From Bacillus halotolerans (GTDB lineage Bacteria > Bacillota > Bacilli > Bacillales > Bacillaceae): a DNA stretch of 64,000 nt. Both the position numbers and the translations under genes were made by a program. Positions 37,072 to 48,727 of the stretch are shown here, one piece after another. The stretch covers positions 62,001-126,000 of the forward strand of contig NZ_LPVF01000008.1 in NCBI RefSeq assembly GCF_001517105.1, written 5' to 3'. Position 1 is the first letter of the stretch. Every line of letters begins with the position of its first letter. The notes under the pieces were generated by a model, which was not told the origin of the DNA, did no database searches, and was given only the letters and a program-made list of their open reading frames with translations.

Positions 37072-38304
37072 ATGATGACCATGCCAAAGGATCCGTTTAA
37101 ATACAGTTTTGACAGACTGGAAGATGTGGCTGATCATATCAGTGAAGTGCTGCAATGTCCGATCACCATTGAAGATGTGAACCACAAACTGCTAGCCTAC
37201 AGCACCCACAGCGATTGTACTGATCCTGCACGGACGTCTACGATCATTGGCAGAAGAGTGCCGGAGAAGGTTATTAATAAATTGTGGAAAGACGGGACGA
37301 TTCCCGCACTGCTAAAAACGGACCAGCCGATCAGAGTGAAGGAAATTGACGAAGTCGGACTAAGCAACCGCGTCGCGATTTCGATTTGGAAGAACAACCA
37401 GGTGCTGGGTTTTATTTGGGCGCTTGAAATTCAAAAAACACTGTCGGATGATGATCTGCTGACATTAAAAATGGCGGCTAATGCAGTCAGAAACAAGCTG
37501 CTTAAGCTCCAAATCCGAAAAACGAAAAATGAGGAGCGCAGCCAAGAATTTTTCTGGAAAATGCTGACCGGACACATCTATCAAGAACAGGACATGACGG
37601 ATGGGTTTAACAAGCTTGGAATGGTCGTTCCCTCTGAATTTTCCGTGATGATCATCCGGGTAAACGGCGAGCTGACCGAAAAAACAGAACAGCAGCTTCA
37701 TTATCTGCAGGAAACGACCCAGCAGGTTCATGCTCTGCTGACAACCGTTGATTCCAATGAACTTATCATTTTAACCGCGCCAAAAACGGATCGTCCTTTT
37801 CAAGATTTAAAACAGTTCGCTTTCAGCACGCAAAGGCAGCTGAGGGAACGTTATAAAATAGAGGATGCTTCTATTGCAATTGGCGGAATATACAACTCCA
37901 TTTCGTTTGTCTGCCGTTCATACCAGGAAGCATTGTCCGTATTAAAAGCAAAAGAACGATTTGCTGAAGAAACCAAGCATCTTTTCAGTTTTTCAGAATT
38001 AGGCATTTATCAATACTTGGACGTGTTAGATGAGAAACGGAAGCAAACGGGATATTCCAACTACTCCCTTTCAAAACTCGAGCAGTACGACCGGGATCAC
38101 CAGTCCAATATGGTCGAAACACTTGAACGTTTTATTGAAGCCGACAGCAATGTGAATACCGCTTCTAAGGTCTTGAATATTCACGTTAATACATTGAATT
38201 ACCGGCTGAAGCGAATCAGCCAGATCGCTGAGATCGATTTAAAAAATGTGAATCAGAAGTTTACTATATATTTGGATATCAAACTTCGAAACAAGGGTTT
38301 GTGA
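37072..38304 (+). CDS. adeR: PucR-type transcriptional activator AdeR
   Basis: About 407-410 aa (YukF), regulator of the alanine dehydrogenase gene ald next to it. The middle part is GAF-like/PucR-type, and the C-terminal HTH_30 domain ([23 protein letters not shown], key run [11 protein letters not shown] at about residues 372-382) binds DNA. Three in-frame ATG codons (37072, 37075, 37081) follow AGGG at 37065-37068; 37075 or 37081 have the better spacing, so the exact start is open. The stop lies within the palindromic terminator. Confidence 0.88.
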   Translation: MMTMPKDPFKYSFDRLEDVADHISEVLQCPITIEDVNHKLLAYSTHSDCTDPARTSTIIGRRVPEKVINKLWKDGTIPALLKTDQPIRVKEIDEVGLSNRVAISIWKNNQVLGFIWALEIQKTLSDDDLLTLKMAANAVRNKLLKLQIRKTKNEERSQEFFWKMLTGHIYQEQDMTDGFNKLGMVVPSEFSVMIIRVNGELTEKTEQQLHYLQETTQQVHALLTTVDSNELIILTAPKTDRPFQDLKQFAFSTQRQLRERYKIEDASIAIGGIYNSISFVCRSYQEALSVLKAKERFAEETKHLFSFSELGIYQYLDVLDEKRKQTGYSNYSLSKLEQYDRDHQSNMVETLERFIEADSNVNTASKVLNIHVNTLNYRLKRISQIAEIDLKNVNQKFTIYLDIKLRNKGL

Positions 38305-38328
38305 AATTTCACAAACCCTTGTTTTTTT
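38291..38328 (+). terminator. Terminator of adeR, 32-bp perfect palindrome
   Basis: Bases 38291-38322 form a perfect palindrome (arm ACAAGGGTTTGTGAAA) followed by T7. The adeR stop codon TGA at 38302-38304 is inside the left arm. Confidence 0.9.
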
Positions 38329-38405
38329 ATTTTCTTTTTCAAACAAAGAATTTTCCAAAAAATCAAGCTACACTAAACATATCACATATACGGGAGGAAA
38401 TAGAT

Positions 38406-39542
38406 ATGATCATTGGAGTTCCTAAAGAGATAAAAAACAATGAAAACCGTGTCGCGCTGACGCCTGGGGGCGTTTCACAGCTCGTTTCAAACGGTCACCG
38501 CGTGCTGGTTGAATCAGGCGCAGGCCTTGGAAGCGGCTTTGAAAATGAAGCTTATGAGTCAGCAGGAGCGGAAATCATTGCTGATCCGAAACAGGTCTGG
38601 GACGCTGAAATGGTCATGAAGGTCAAAGAACCGCTTCCGGAAGAATATGCATACTTCCGGAAAGGGCTTGTACTGTTTACTTACCTCCACTTAGCGGCTG
38701 AACCGGAGCTTGCACAGGCACTGAAGGATAAAGGCGTCACAGCGATCGCGTATGAAACGGTAAGTGAGGGACGGACATTGCCTCTGCTTACACCGATGTC
38801 CGAGGTGGCAGGCAGAATGGCAGCGCAAATCGGAGCGCAGTTCCTAGAGAAACCGAAAGGCGGAAAAGGAATCCTCCTTGCCGGAGTGCCTGGCGTTGCC
38901 CGCGGAAAGGTAACCATTATCGGAGGAGGCGCGGTCGGAACCAACGCGGCGAAAATGGCTGTCGGCCTGGGTGCGGATGTGACAATCATCGACTTAAACG
39001 CGGATCGCCTGCGTCAGCTTGATGATATATTCGGCCATCAAATTAAAACGTTAATTTCTAACCCGGTCAATATCGCCGACTCGGTAGCCGAAGCGGACCT
39101 TCTCATTTGCGCCGTGTTAATCCCTGGTGCTAAAGCTCCAACGCTTGTCACAGAGGAAATGGTGAAACAAATGAAGCCTGGTTCAGTGATTGTGGACGTT
39201 GCAATTGACCAAGGCGGCATCGTCGAAACTGTCGATCACATTACGACACACGATCAGCCGACATATGAAAAACACGGCGTCGTTCACTATGCAGTTGCGA
39301 ACATGCCGGGCGCTGTGCCTCGCACATCAACAATTGCGTTAACGAACGTCACGGTTCCATACGCGCTGCAAATCGCAAACAAAGGGGCAGCAAAAGCACT
39401 CGCAGACAATGCGGCACTAAGAGCGGGATTAAACACAGCAAACGGCCACGTGACCTATGAGGCGGTTGCCAAAGATTTAGGATACGAGTATGTCCCTGCC
39501 GAGAAAGCCTTACAGGATGAATCATCTGTGGCGGGCGCTTAA
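38406..39542 (+). CDS. ald: L-alanine dehydrogenase Ald
   Basis: 378 aa NAD-dependent enzyme converting L-alanine to pyruvate and ammonia. Family motifs: [20 protein letters not shown] at the start, cofactor-binding [20 protein letters not shown] at about 170-190, and the substrate-side His/Lys in [18 protein letters not shown]. It is used for alanine as nitrogen or carbon source and during sporulation in B. subtilis, and depends on AdeR. GGGAGG is 9 nt before the ATG. A -10-like TACACT lies at 38369-38374 without a good -35, as expected for an activator-dependent promoter. Confidence 0.95.
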   Translation: MIIGVPKEIKNNENRVALTPGGVSQLVSNGHRVLVESGAGLGSGFENEAYESAGAEIIADPKQVWDAEMVMKVKEPLPEEYAYFRKGLVLFTYLHLAAEPELAQALKDKGVTAIAYETVSEGRTLPLLTPMSEVAGRMAAQIGAQFLEKPKGGKGILLAGVPGVARGKVTIIGGGAVGTNAAKMAVGLGADVTIIDLNADRLRQLDDIFGHQIKTLISNPVNIADSVAEADLLICAVLIPGAKAPTLVTEEMVKQMKPGSVIVDVAIDQGGIVETVDHITTHDQPTYEKHGVVHYAVANMPGAVPRTSTIALTNVTVPYALQIANKGAAKALADNAALRAGLNTANGHVTYEAVAKDLGYEYVPAEKALQDESSVAGA

Positions 39543-39552
39543 TTCATATTGA

Positions 39553-39584
39553 GCTTGCAGAAAAATTTCTGCAGGCTTTTTTTT
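39553..39584 (+). terminator. Terminator of ald
   Basis: GCTTGCAGAAA / TTTCTGCAGGC, 11 bp with one G-T pair, AA loop, followed by eight T. Confidence 0.88.
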
Positions 39585-39656
39585 ATCTTTTAAAAAGGAA
39601 AAAGGAAATGATGTCTCGAATTAAAACGAAGAACTTGATCATAAAGGAGGATTCAT

Positions 39657-40334
39657 ATGGCTGTTCAGCAATATGGCGTGTTAAAAGGCGTTGTCTTAGA
39701 TATGAAGCGGGAAACAGATGATGACAGTCCTCATTTCCAAGTGAAGATGCTCGGTGAAGAGAATACGTATTACAGGTGCGCCATCAATGTCATGTCCAGT
39801 TCCGAGGAATCAGAAGTATTGTATTTAGCTGATGATCAGTTTGATTCGAGCTCAATTACCATTCTTCCGAACATGCCGTATGGATATACGAAGATCAATG
39901 ACGAAAACCGTGAAATAGCCCTGGATTATGTGCGGGGCAATCTTTTTGATTCACGGGAAATGAAGCCTTTGCCTCATGAAATCACGGGGCCTGATAATGA
40001 TTTAAATGACTTTATTGAAACGTATATGAAGAAAGCGAAAGAAGAGAAAGCGCCGGTTTATATATTTGGATCAAAATTTGGACCTGAACAGGCGGCAGAT
40101 AAAATATTCGGCTTTACCCCGACAAACGGTATGCACAATATCCACATGAATCAAGGCAATGCGCTGGATACCCGCTGGAAAAAGGACAACGGCTCTTGGC
40201 ACGACGGAGGTATTCTGATTCAATTTGCCGATCAGTGGGCGGCTGTGTTTTTGGCGTTCTTATCCCAGTCATGGTGTACGGATGAAAACGGGAACCCGGT
40301 CAGAGATTGCGATCATACCCAAACGTCTGCGTAA
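39657..40334 (+). CDS. yukJ: DUF2278 protein YukJ
   Basis: 225 aa, soluble, function unknown; DUF2278 family. Two parts: an N-terminal beta domain (residues 1-100) and a C-terminal domain with the conserved GMHNIHMNQGNALDT (about 160-174) and GILIQFADQWAAVFLAFLSQSW. AAAGGAGG is 7 nt before the ATG. Monocistronic between the ald terminator and the shared terminator with the dhb operon. Confidence 0.8.
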   Translation: MAVQQYGVLKGVVLDMKRETDDDSPHFQVKMLGEENTYYRCAINVMSSSEESEVLYLADDQFDSSSITILPNMPYGYTKINDENREIALDYVRGNLFDSREMKPLPHEITGPDNDLNDFIETYMKKAKEEKAPVYIFGSKFGPEQAADKIFGFTPTNGMHNIHMNQGNALDTRWKKDNGSWHDGGILIQFADQWAAVFLAFLSQSWCTDENGNPVRDCDHTQTSA

Positions 40335-40336
40335 GA

Positions 40337-40372
40337 TAGAAAAAGAGACTGCCTGCCGCAGTCTCTTTTTTT
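40337..40372. terminator. Bidirectional terminator between yukJ and the dhb operon
   Basis: AGAGACTGC / GCAGTCTCT stem (40344-40352, 40358-40366) with A-run on one side and seven T on the other. Confidence 0.88.
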
Positions 40373-40385
40373 ACCGTCAATGCAT

Positions 40386-40595
40386 TTAGACATTTTCGAC
40401 AGGCTTTAGGCTGTTCGGCCTCATATCGCTCCAATGCGATTGGATGTAGTCCAGACAAGCCTCACGCCCTTTTTGTTCATGAACGACTGTCCAGCCGCTC
40501 GGCACATCGATAAAGCCGGGCCATAAGGAATATTGGCCCTCTTCATTGATGAGAACAAGGTATATGCCATCCGCATTTTCAAAAGGATTTGCCAT
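40386..40595 (-). CDS. mbtH: MbtH-like protein
   Basis: 69 aa MbtH-family helper that binds and activates adenylation domains of nonribosomal peptide synthetases. The invariant pattern is present: N-P-F (residues 3-5), [12 protein letters not shown], and W with R-P near the end ([11 protein letters not shown]). Last gene of the dhb operon, 13 nt after dhbF. GGAGG lies upstream of the ATG. Expected partner: the two A domains of DhbF. Confidence 0.93.
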   Translation of the reverse strand: MANPFENADGIYLVLINEEGQYSLWPGFIDVPSGWTVVHEQKGREACLDYIQSHWSDMRPNSLKPVENV

Positions 40596-40608
40596 TGCTT
40601 TTCCTCCT

Positions 40609-43600
40609 TTATTGATTCATTTCTTCCAATTTAGCCGCCAGAACCCGGCCGATAACTGCGAGCGGTTCCGGCTGACAGAGATCTTTATGGCGGCAGTCAA
40701 TGTCGATTTGTTCAATTTGTCCGTCAATATAAGGCTTCCACGAATCAGGTTCAATTGGGTCAAACCATTCAGGAATGATGGTTGATCTGAAAAACAGAAC
40801 ATTTCCACGGAAGGTTTTCGGTGCATATGAGCCTAAAATGCCGACAGAATTGACGTACGTATTCTTTAGATTCAAAATGACCGATTCGTCCAGACTGGCA
40901 AGTGCGCTTCCATCTCGCCGCAGAATCTCAATGGCTGTTTCAAAATCAAGCGGTTTGTCTCCTAAGCTGTCTGGGTCGTACCCGCCTAACGCGAGAAGGG
41001 CAATAAGCGCTTCCTCATCATCCGGTGCCTCTTTTATAGGAAGGAAGTGGTTTGGGTAGGCGTCCAGCATCACCAATAGAGAAACGTCTTCCCCTTGCTT
41101 TTGCAGCTGTGTTGCCATTGCTTGAACGACATTTCCGCCTAAGGACCAGCCAAGCAAATGGTACGGCCCTTTCGGCTGGATCGTCCGAATCTGTTCTATA
41201 TAGTCGGCAGCCATGTCATCGAGTGTTTTCGGAAGCGCCTCCTGCTGTCCAATTCCCCGTGCTTGCAGTCCATAGATGGGATAGTCCGTTCCTAAAGATG
41301 TCATCAGCCCTGCATAACACCAGCTAAGTCCGCCCGCCGGATGTACGCAAAACAACGGAAGTCGGTCCCCGCTTGTTCGGAGCGGCAGCAAAACATCAAG
41401 TGCGCTTTGGCTTGATCCCATCTCCAGTCTTTCGGCAAGCCCTGCCACAGTCGGCGCTTCAAATAGATTGCCGATGCTGAGTTCAACCCCGAGCGCTTCA
41501 CGTATGCGGCTCATCAGCTGAACTGCGAGCAGGGAATGTCCGCCCAAATCGAAGAAACGGTCATCAATACCGACACGCGGCAAATGAAGCACTTCCATAA
41601 ACAAGTCACAAAGGATTTCTTCTTGCGGGGTTCTCGGCCCGCGACCTGTCACCGCAGCAGCAAAATCTGGAGCAGGCAGCGCTTTACGGTCAAGCTTTCC
41701 ATTCGGCGTCAGCGGCAATTCTTTCATCGTCACAAAGGCTGAAGGCACCATGTAATCTGGCAGTCTCTCAGCAGCATACCTGCGCAGTTCCGCCGTATCA
41801 AACGTTTCTTCCGAGGAAGGTATGACATAAGCTGCCAAACGTTTATCTCCCGGCTGGTCCTCACGAACGATCACTGCCGCATCTTCCAGCTGTGAATGCT
41901 GAACAAGCGCAGCTTCAATTTCTCCCAGTTCAATCCGGAAGCCCCGAATTTTCACTTGATGATCGGCACGGCCGACATAATCGAGAGAACCGTCAGCACG
42001 CCTGCGGGCTACATCTCCCGTGCGGTACATCCGTGTGCCCGGAGGCCCGAACGGGTCAGCGATGAAGCGTTCCGCCGTTAAACCGGGCCGTCCTAAATAG
42101 CCTCGGGCCAATCCGGCTCCTGACACATACAGTTCTCCAGCCACACCCGGCGGAACCGGCTGTAAACGCTCATCAAGCACATACACCCCAAGATCGGGAA
42201 TTCCGCAGCCGATCAGGCTGTTTGCTCGTAAAGCTGCAATATTCCGGTCCAATTCGATATAGCTGACGTGCACGGTTGTTTCAGTAATACCATACATATT
42301 GATCAGTTTCGGCGCCTGTTCAGGGTGGCGATGATACCAATCCTCTAAACGGCTGAGTTCAAGCGCTTCTCCGCCAAAAACAACATATCGAAGGCTGAGC
42401 GCCTGTCCGAGATCAGGCTGCTCCCTTTCCGCCTGCATAAACTGATAGAACGCTGATGGTGTCTGGTTCAAAACGGTCACACCCTCTTTTACCAGCAGAC
42501 GCAGAAACGCTTCCGGAGATCTGCTGATGTCATGAGGCACGATAACAAGGCGGCCGCCGTGCAGCAAAGGTCCCCAAATCTCCCAAACAGAAAAGTCAAA
42601 CGCGTAGGAATGGAACATTGTCCACACGTCGTCTGAACCGAAATGGAACCAGTGATCGGTCGCTCCAAATAACCTCGTCACATTTTGGTGAGGAATCATG
42701 ACGCCTTTTGGAACGCCTGTTGAACCGGATGTATAAATAACATAAGCCGTGCTGAAAGGTGACAGCGGGCGAATCCTGTCCGTATTATCCGGATTCAAAG
42801 GACTGTATGTTTTTAGTTTTTCGCGTAATTCCGGATTATCCAGCACAATGTTCTGCACATTTTCTGCAGGCGGGATTTGATTTTCCGCCTGTGAGCTCGT
42901 GATGATAAACGCAGGCCGCGCATCGCTCAGCATAAAAGCGATTCGGTCAGCCGGATAGTCCGGATCAAGCGGCAAGTATGCAGCTCCCGCTTTTAGTACC
43001 GCTAACAGGCTAACAGTCATATCCAATGAGCGAGGCAAAGCTAATGCCACAAATTGCTCCGGTCCGACGCCTTTGCTGATCAGCAGCCTGGCAAGCCGGT
43101 TCGCCCTTTCATTCAGCTCCATATAGCTCATCGCCTGATCTTCATAAACGACAGCAATGGAATCAGGGCTCAGCGCAGCTTGCTTCTCAAACAGCTCCGG
43201 AAGACACGCTTGCGGAATCTTTTCAGATACACTTTGCCAATCCGTTACCGTGATGCTGCGTTCCTCTGGTGCCAGAATATCCAGTCTTCCGATTTTCTGA
43301 TCAGGATCAGCCTCGGCAGCCTCAAGCAGCCGCAGAAGGCGCTCAGCAAGAGCTTGAACAGTTTCCCGTTTAAATAGATCGGTGCTGTACTCAAGCAGTC
43401 CTTCCAGTCCATTTGGTGTCCCGTCATCAAGACGGCTTTCACTGATTTCTAATGTTAAATCAAATTTGGCAGATCCTACGCTGTGAATGTGCAGGCTGCT
43501 TTCTGTACCAGGCAGGCTCAGCTCTGCGTCAGGTGTGTTCTGGAGCGCGAGCATGACTTGGAATAATGGATGCGTGGCCCGGGAGCGTGCAGGATTGAGC

Positions 43601-46600
43601 ACCTCTACAAGTCTTTCAAACGGCAGATCCTGATTTTCATAGGCTGCCAGATTCACTTCCCGCACTCTGTCAAGAAGCTCACGGAAACTCGGATCACCTG
43701 AGGTGTCTGTTCTGAGCACCAATGTATTGATAAACAGTCCCACAAGATCACTAAGCGCATCGTCATTCCGCCCCGCAATCGGGCTTCCAATCGGAATATC
43801 AGTTCCAGCTCCGAGCCTTGTCAGCAAGGCGGCAAGTCCTGATTGAAGCACCATAAACAGACTTACTCTATTTGCACGGGCCAGCTCCAGCAATCGGCTG
43901 TGAAGCTCTGAGCCTATATGGAAATGGATTGTATCCCCTTGATGACTCGGCTCAGCAGGTCGTGAATAATCGGTTGGCAGCTCGAGCTGATCGGGCAGAT
44001 CTTTCAGTCTATCTTTCCAGAAAGCAAGCTGACCGGCAATCAAACTGTCTGGATCATGCTCGCTTCCTAGCAGACTTTGCTGCCAGAGCGCATAATCCGC
44101 ATACTGCACAGCAAGCGGTGTCCATTCGGGAGCTCTCCCGTGACAGCGCGCGGTATAAGCAGCAGCCAGATCACGAGTCAGAGGAGTCAATGACCATCCG
44201 TCTCCGACAATATGGTGCACGAGCAGCAGCAGCACGTACTCGTCGGGACCGATAACAAAAAGCTCGGCCCGGAAAGCAGGCTCAGCTGCAAGGTCAAAGC
44301 TGTAGCGAGCAGCATCGGCAAGCCTCTCAGAAAGCTCCTCTTTCTTCATTTCTGTAACATATAAATCAGGACGGGCTTGATCGGCGTCCAAAATGCGCTG
44401 ATAAGATGTCCCCTGTGATTCAGGGAAAGTGGTCCGAAGGCTTTCATGGCGGCTGATGAGATCATATAGGGCCGCTTGCAGCGCTTCTTGGTTCAGTTCA
44501 CCTGAAAGACGGACGGCAACCGGGATATTATATGTAGGACTTGGCCCTTCCAGACAATGGAGGAACCATAGCCGACGCTGTGCAAAAGAAAGCGGAATGT
44601 TCTCAGGACGTTCAGCTCTTTGCAAAGCGGGACGGACACTCTGCGCCTGATCAAGATGTGCAGCAAGTCCGGCAACTGTCGGTTCGTCAAAGAGCTTGGC
44701 GATGCCCAGCTCAGCTCCCATCGTCTCACGAATACGGCTCATCAAACGGGCAGCAAGGAGAGAATGGCCGCCCAGCTCGAAGAAACTGTCATCGATGCCT
44801 ACGCGTGCAAGACCTAGAACCTCCGCAAACAGATCACACAGTATCTCTTCTTGAGGCGTTCGCGGTCCCCGATCAGTGACAGACGCCCCAAAATCAGGTG
44901 CCGGCAATGCTTTCCGGTCAAGCTTGCCGTTAGGTGTTAATGGCAGTTCATCGATCTCCACAAATGCCGCAGGCACCATATAATCAGGCAGACTGGCACC
45001 GACATAACGGCGAAGCTCAGCAATATCTAGAGCTGAAGAAACGACCAGATACGCCACCAATCGTTTATCTCCCGGCTGGTCCTCTCGAACGACAACCGCA
45101 GCCTGTTTCGTTTGCGGATGTTTAGCAAGCACGGCATCAATTTCTCCAAGCTCAATGCGGAAACCGCGAATCTTAATTTGATGATCGGCCCGCCCGATGT
45201 AATCCAGAGACCCATCCGCACGCCAGCGGGCCTGATCTCCGGTTCGGTACATTCGTGTGCCCGGGGGTCCGTACGGGTCAGCAACAAAGCGCTCCGCCGT
45301 TAAATCAGGGCGCCCTAAATATCCGCGGGCCAACCCGGTTCCAGCAATATAGAGCTCTCCAACAATGCCTGGCGGAACGGGCTGCAAACTATTATCGAGC
45401 ACATATACCTGCGTATTCCAAATCGGCTTTCCGATCGGAGGCACACCCTGTACTCCTTTTTCGAGAAAAGCTGCCGCAGACCAAATGGTTGTTTCAGTAG
45501 GACCGTATAAATTAGTCACTTGACAATCAAGCGCCTGCAAGGCCTCCAAAAGCCCGCTCGGAAGCGCCTCTCCCCCGACAAGCACCCTGAGCTCCCGAAG
45601 TTTCTCAGGCTCGTTTGTGACCAACGCATGCCACAGGGTCGGCGTTGCCTGCATAATTGTTATATCAAAATATTCAATCATTTTAGCTAATGCCTGCGGC
45701 TCACGAGTTGTTTCTTTTTGAGCAACAACAATACTCGCTCCGCTGATAAGCGGGAGGAATAATTCTAAAGCAGAAATATCAAAAGCGACAGTCGTCACAG
45801 CCAGCAGCCTGTCTTGTTCATTGAGAGAAAATGTCTCCTGCATAGACAGCAGAAAATTACTTAAACTTTTCAGCGTGACAACAACACCCTTTGGCCTCCC
45901 TGTTGATCCTGATGTATAAATAATATACGCCGGATGAGCAAGAGATACATGTACATTTGGATTGTCGGCAGAATAACGCTTCACAATCTCTTTTGTCACA
46001 GGCAGATCCAGCACAAGCTGCGGTGCCCTTAGATCGTCAGGCAGAGTGTCTGCAATTTCCTCAGTCGTTATCATGCATGATGGCTTTGCATCCTTCAGCA
46101 TGTATGAAACTCTGTCGGCAGGAAACTCCGGATCAAGCGGAAGATAAGCAGCACCAGTCTTTAGTACGGCGAGCATTGCAACTATCATTTCGGAAGACCG
46201 CGGCAGGGCCAAGGCGACAAACTGCTCCGGCCCAAGCCCTTTTTCTATCAAAAGATGCGCGAGGCGGTTTGCTTGTTCATTCAGCTCTTGATAGCTTAAT
46301 TGACTGTGATCGCAAATCAGGGCGATACGTTCAGGGGAACGGTCAGCCTGTTTCTGAAACATATCCGGAAGGCTGAACAGCCGCTCGGATTTTGCTGTCT
46401 CATTCCATTCGCTTATGACCCGTGCTTTTTCTGCAGGCAAAAGAAATTCCATTTGCCCAATCAGCATGTCCTCACCGGCTGACGCCGTTTGTAAAAGCTG
46501 TAAGATCCGCTGCTGATGGACCTTTATTTCTGACTCACTGTATACTTCAGGATTGGCGTCCACATCAATTCGCAGCCCGCTTCCGTCTGTTCTGTCATAG

Positions 46601-47748
46601 ACATTTATCGACAAATCATCAACAGGACCGGCTGACAGATTGTGCGTCGTCCCCCGGGCTCCGGCAAAGTCGAGACCGTAATCAAAAGGCATAAGATTAA
46701 TTTGCGGGCCAAATAATCTATGATTTTCTCCTATTAGTTTCAGGTCCCGCCGCAGTTCCTCATGGCGGTATTTATGATGCTGCCGGATACTGCGGATTTC
46801 CCGGGAAATTTGCAGCACAAGCTCAGAAAAGCTCATCGAAGGACTCACAGACAGCCTCAGCGGGAGAAGATTCATCACCATAGCCGGAACATTCAAGGAT
46901 GCCGATCCCATCCGTCCCATCATAGGCAGTCCGAGCACAACATCCTCAGAGCCGGTCATACGGTGCACATAAGCAGCTGATGCCGCAATCACGACTTCAT
47001 GCCAGCTTCCGGCGTAATAGCGCGCCGCCTCTTTCAGCGCGTTTACATCTGATGGCGGCAAATAAGCAATCTGGCGCAGAAAGCTTTTTGAGGTTCTCGG
47101 CGCACGTTCTGCTAAACTGACAACTTCAGGCCTGTCCGCAAAACGATTCAGCCAGAATTGCCGATCCTCTTCATATGTTTCAGACGCGCGGTACGCTGCG
47201 TCCTCCTCCAAAATATCCTGCAAAGAGCCGAAGGAACGATCATCAGCGGACCGCCCTCCTGCAAGTGCAGTATAAGCATGTGCAACCCGCTGGGCGATCA
47301 GAGAAAACCCAAAGCCGTCGATCGCAATATGGTGAATGCGCTGATACCAAAAGAAACGCTGAGGCCCCGCTTTAAACAAAGCTTCGCGGAACAATGGGTC
47401 ATGCTGTAAATCGACCGGCTTTGCCAAATCAGCTTTCATCCAATTTAAAGCTGTCTTTTCCGGATCAGGCTCAGAGCTGACGTCAATGACTTGGAGCTGT
47501 ACATCCGGTGATGGATTTATCATCTGCCAAGGCCCGTCCATATCTTCACCAAAGCGGACATGAAGTGATTCCGCTTCTTTTATCACGTGCCGTAAAGCTT
47601 CTTCAAAAAGAGAAATGTCGATTGGGCCGTTGATTTCTATATATTCGGCTGTATTGTAGATTGGATTGTCCGGATCAAGCTGCTGAGCAAACCAAATACC
47701 GGTTTGCGCTCCGGTTAAAGAATATTGAAGATCTTTTGTATCAGGCAT
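40609..47748 (-). CDS. dhbF: Bacillibactin nonribosomal peptide synthetase DhbF
   Basis: 2379 aa dimodular NRPS. Order: C1 (HHIAIDG near residue 138), A1 ([12 protein letters not shown]), PCP1 (ELGGHSLL, Ser carries phosphopantetheine), C2 ([11 protein letters not shown]), A2 ([12 protein letters not shown]), PCP2 (DLGGHSLL), and a C-terminal thioesterase (GWSLGGN). In B. subtilis A1 loads glycine and A2 threonine; DHB-Gly-Thr units are trimerised and cyclised by the thioesterase into bacillibactin. A1 and A2 share long near-repeats around A7-A10. Start ATG after GGAGG, 18 nt after dhbB. Confidence 0.95.
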   Translation of the reverse strand: MPDTKDLQYSLTGAQTGIWFAQQLDPDNPIYNTAEYIEINGPIDISLFEEALRHVIKEAESLHVRFGEDMDGPWQMINPSPDVQLQVIDVSSEPDPEKTALNWMKADLAKPVDLQHDPLFREALFKAGPQRFFWYQRIHHIAIDGFGFSLIAQRVAHAYTALAGGRSADDRSFGSLQDILEEDAAYRASETYEEDRQFWLNRFADRPEVVSLAERAPRTSKSFLRQIAYLPPSDVNALKEAARYYAGSWHEVVIAASAAYVHRMTGSEDVVLGLPMMGRMGSASLNVPAMVMNLLPLRLSVSPSMSFSELVLQISREIRSIRQHHKYRHEELRRDLKLIGENHRLFGPQINLMPFDYGLDFAGARGTTHNLSAGPVDDLSINVYDRTDGSGLRIDVDANPEVYSESEIKVHQQRILQLLQTASAGEDMLIGQMEFLLPAEKARVISEWNETAKSERLFSLPDMFQKQADRSPERIALICDHSQLSYQELNEQANRLAHLLIEKGLGPEQFVALALPRSSEMIVAMLAVLKTGAAYLPLDPEFPADRVSYMLKDAKPSCMITTEEIADTLPDDLRAPQLVLDLPVTKEIVKRYSADNPNVHVSLAHPAYIIYTSGSTGRPKGVVVTLKSLSNFLLSMQETFSLNEQDRLLAVTTVAFDISALELFLPLISGASIVVAQKETTREPQALAKMIEYFDITIMQATPTLWHALVTNEPEKLRELRVLVGGEALPSGLLEALQALDCQVTNLYGPTETTIWSAAAFLEKGVQGVPPIGKPIWNTQVYVLDNSLQPVPPGIVGELYIAGTGLARGYLGRPDLTAERFVADPYGPPGTRMYRTGDQARWRADGSLDYIGRADHQIKIRGFRIELGEIDAVLAKHPQTKQAAVVVREDQPGDKRLVAYLVVSSALDIAELRRYVGASLPDYMVPAAFVEIDELPLTPNGKLDRKALPAPDFGASVTDRGPRTPQEEILCDLFAEVLGLARVGIDDSFFELGGHSLLAARLMSRIRETMGAELGIAKLFDEPTVAGLAAHLDQAQSVRPALQRAERPENIPLSFAQRRLWFLHCLEGPSPTYNIPVAVRLSGELNQEALQAALYDLISRHESLRTTFPESQGTSYQRILDADQARPDLYVTEMKKEELSERLADAARYSFDLAAEPAFRAELFVIGPDEYVLLLLVHHIVGDGWSLTPLTRDLAAAYTARCHGRAPEWTPLAVQYADYALWQQSLLGSEHDPDSLIAGQLAFWKDRLKDLPDQLELPTDYSRPAEPSHQGDTIHFHIGSELHSRLLELARANRVSLFMVLQSGLAALLTRLGAGTDIPIGSPIAGRNDDALSDLVGLFINTLVLRTDTSGDPSFRELLDRVREVNLAAYENQDLPFERLVEVLNPARSRATHPLFQVMLALQNTPDAELSLPGTESSLHIHSVGSAKFDLTLEISESRLDDGTPNGLEGLLEYSTDLFKRETVQALAERLLRLLEAAEADPDQKIGRLDILAPEERSITVTDWQSVSEKIPQACLPELFEKQAALSPDSIAVVYEDQAMSYMELNERANRLARLLISKGVGPEQFVALALPRSLDMTVSLLAVLKAGAAYLPLDPDYPADRIAFMLSDARPAFIITSSQAENQIPPAENVQNIVLDNPELREKLKTYSPLNPDNTDRIRPLSPFSTAYVIYTSGSTGVPKGVMIPHQNVTRLFGATDHWFHFGSDDVWTMFHSYAFDFSVWEIWGPLLHGGRLVIVPHDISRSPEAFLRLLVKEGVTVLNQTPSAFYQFMQAEREQPDLGQALSLRYVVFGGEALELSRLEDWYHRHPEQAPKLINMYGITETTVHVSYIELDRNIAALRANSLIGCGIPDLGVYVLDERLQPVPPGVAGELYVSGAGLARGYLGRPGLTAERFIADPFGPPGTRMYRTGDVARRRADGSLDYVGRADHQVKIRGFRIELGEIEAALVQHSQLEDAAVIVREDQPGDKRLAAYVIPSSEETFDTAELRRYAAERLPDYMVPSAFVTMKELPLTPNGKLDRKALPAPDFAAAVTGRGPRTPQEEILCDLFMEVLHLPRVGIDDRFFDLGGHSLLAVQLMSRIREALGVELSIGNLFEAPTVAGLAERLEMGSSQSALDVLLPLRTSGDRLPLFCVHPAGGLSWCYAGLMTSLGTDYPIYGLQARGIGQQEALPKTLDDMAADYIEQIRTIQPKGPYHLLGWSLGGNVVQAMATQLQKQGEDVSLLVMLDAYPNHFLPIKEAPDDEEALIALLALGGYDPDSLGDKPLDFETAIEILRRDGSALASLDESVILNLKNTYVNSVGILGSYAPKTFRGNVLFFRSTIIPEWFDPIEPDSWKPYIDGQIEQIDIDCRHKDLCQPEPLAVIGRVLAAKLEEMNQ

Positions 47749-47766
47749 CCGTTTTTTTACCTCCTT

Positions 47767-48702
47767 TTATAAATAGTCCGCGTTTGGCAGCACTCTCTCA
47801 ATGCGGATTGAAAGCAATTTCTGCCATTCTTCTATTGTCGGCCGTTCAGCCAGTTCGACGAATGTCACCTCGGCTCCTTCACGGCGCCATTGTTCAACTA
47901 ATGTCATGATCCTTACAGAATCAAGTCCCCTATTCAGTAAGTCTTCATTATCTGCAATATCATCAGGCGATTCTTGAAGAAGCTCAGCAATTTGTGTTCG
48001 GATACTCTCGCAGGTAAATACATGTTTTTCAGCTTTTTCTGATGGCTTTTGAGCCGCAGAAGGCGTATGTTTCAGCTGATCAAGCAAGCTGTCGGTCATC
48101 AGCGTAAACGCGCAGCGCCCAGCCGCATAATCAAGCGCCATTTTATGCTTGTCCCGAGAAAAGTCCGCAACTGCATCAGCAACAAAAAATGCTTCGATAT
48201 CCTCCATAAACGCTTCACATGCTGTAACGAGACAGCCAATATGAGCATAAATCCCGGAGATGATCAGCTGATCGCGCCCCTGTTCACGCATGATCTCAAG
48301 CAGATTCGTTCTCTTAAATGCGCTATATCTCCATTTTGTCAATACGAGATCATCGTCTTCCGGTGCAAGCTCGGCCACAATTTTTTCCTCGTAAGGACCG
48401 CTGCTTAATCCAGGTCCCCAAAAATCAGTCAGCAATGCACGGTCCTCCGGATTTTGACTGCCTGGCTGCGCTGTGTAGACAACAGGTATCCCGAGCTGAA
48501 CACATTGATCCTTCAGCTTGCGTATATTTGCTGAAAGCTCTGTTACCGGAGACGCTCCTGCTGTAAACGCGTCGACAAAATAGTTCTGCATATCGTGTAT
48601 TAAGAAGACTGCCCGATTTGGATCAGGCACCCATGATACTTTGTTTGTTGGCATATCAGACGCTGTCGGCATTTGATACGGCTGAATGGCAGGAATAGCC
48701 AT
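47767..48702 (-). CDS. dhbB: Isochorismatase / aryl carrier protein DhbB
   Basis: 311 aa bifunctional protein. N-terminal isochorismatase (about 1-210: FLIHDMQNYFVDAF, LTKWRYSAF, GIYAHIGCLVTA) makes 2,3-dihydro-2,3-dihydroxybenzoate and pyruvate. The C-terminal aryl carrier domain (about 235-311) holds the phosphopantetheine Ser in LNRGLDSVRIM. It receives DHB from DhbE and passes it to DhbF. The ATG at 48702 follows AAAGGGAG; a longer in-frame start at 48747 is not supported. Confidence 0.95.
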   Translation of the reverse strand: MAIPAIQPYQMPTASDMPTNKVSWVPDPNRAVFLIHDMQNYFVDAFTAGASPVTELSANIRKLKDQCVQLGIPVVYTAQPGSQNPEDRALLTDFWGPGLSSGPYEEKIVAELAPEDDDLVLTKWRYSAFKRTNLLEIMREQGRDQLIISGIYAHIGCLVTACEAFMEDIEAFFVADAVADFSRDKHKMALDYAAGRCAFTLMTDSLLDQLKHTPSAAQKPSEKAEKHVFTCESIRTQIAELLQESPDDIADNEDLLNRGLDSVRIMTLVEQWRREGAEVTFVELAERPTIEEWQKLLSIRIERVLPNADYL

Positions 48703-48727
48703 TTGAACACTCCCTTTCAAATCGTTT

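Noticed and set aside
36988-37185. 65-codon minus-strand frame at the adeR start
   Set aside because: It is mostly antisense to adeR and its codons mirror that gene.
43872-44255. Several long plus-strand frames inside dhbF
   Set aside because: They are shadows on the opposite strand of a high-GC NRPS gene and have no start signals.
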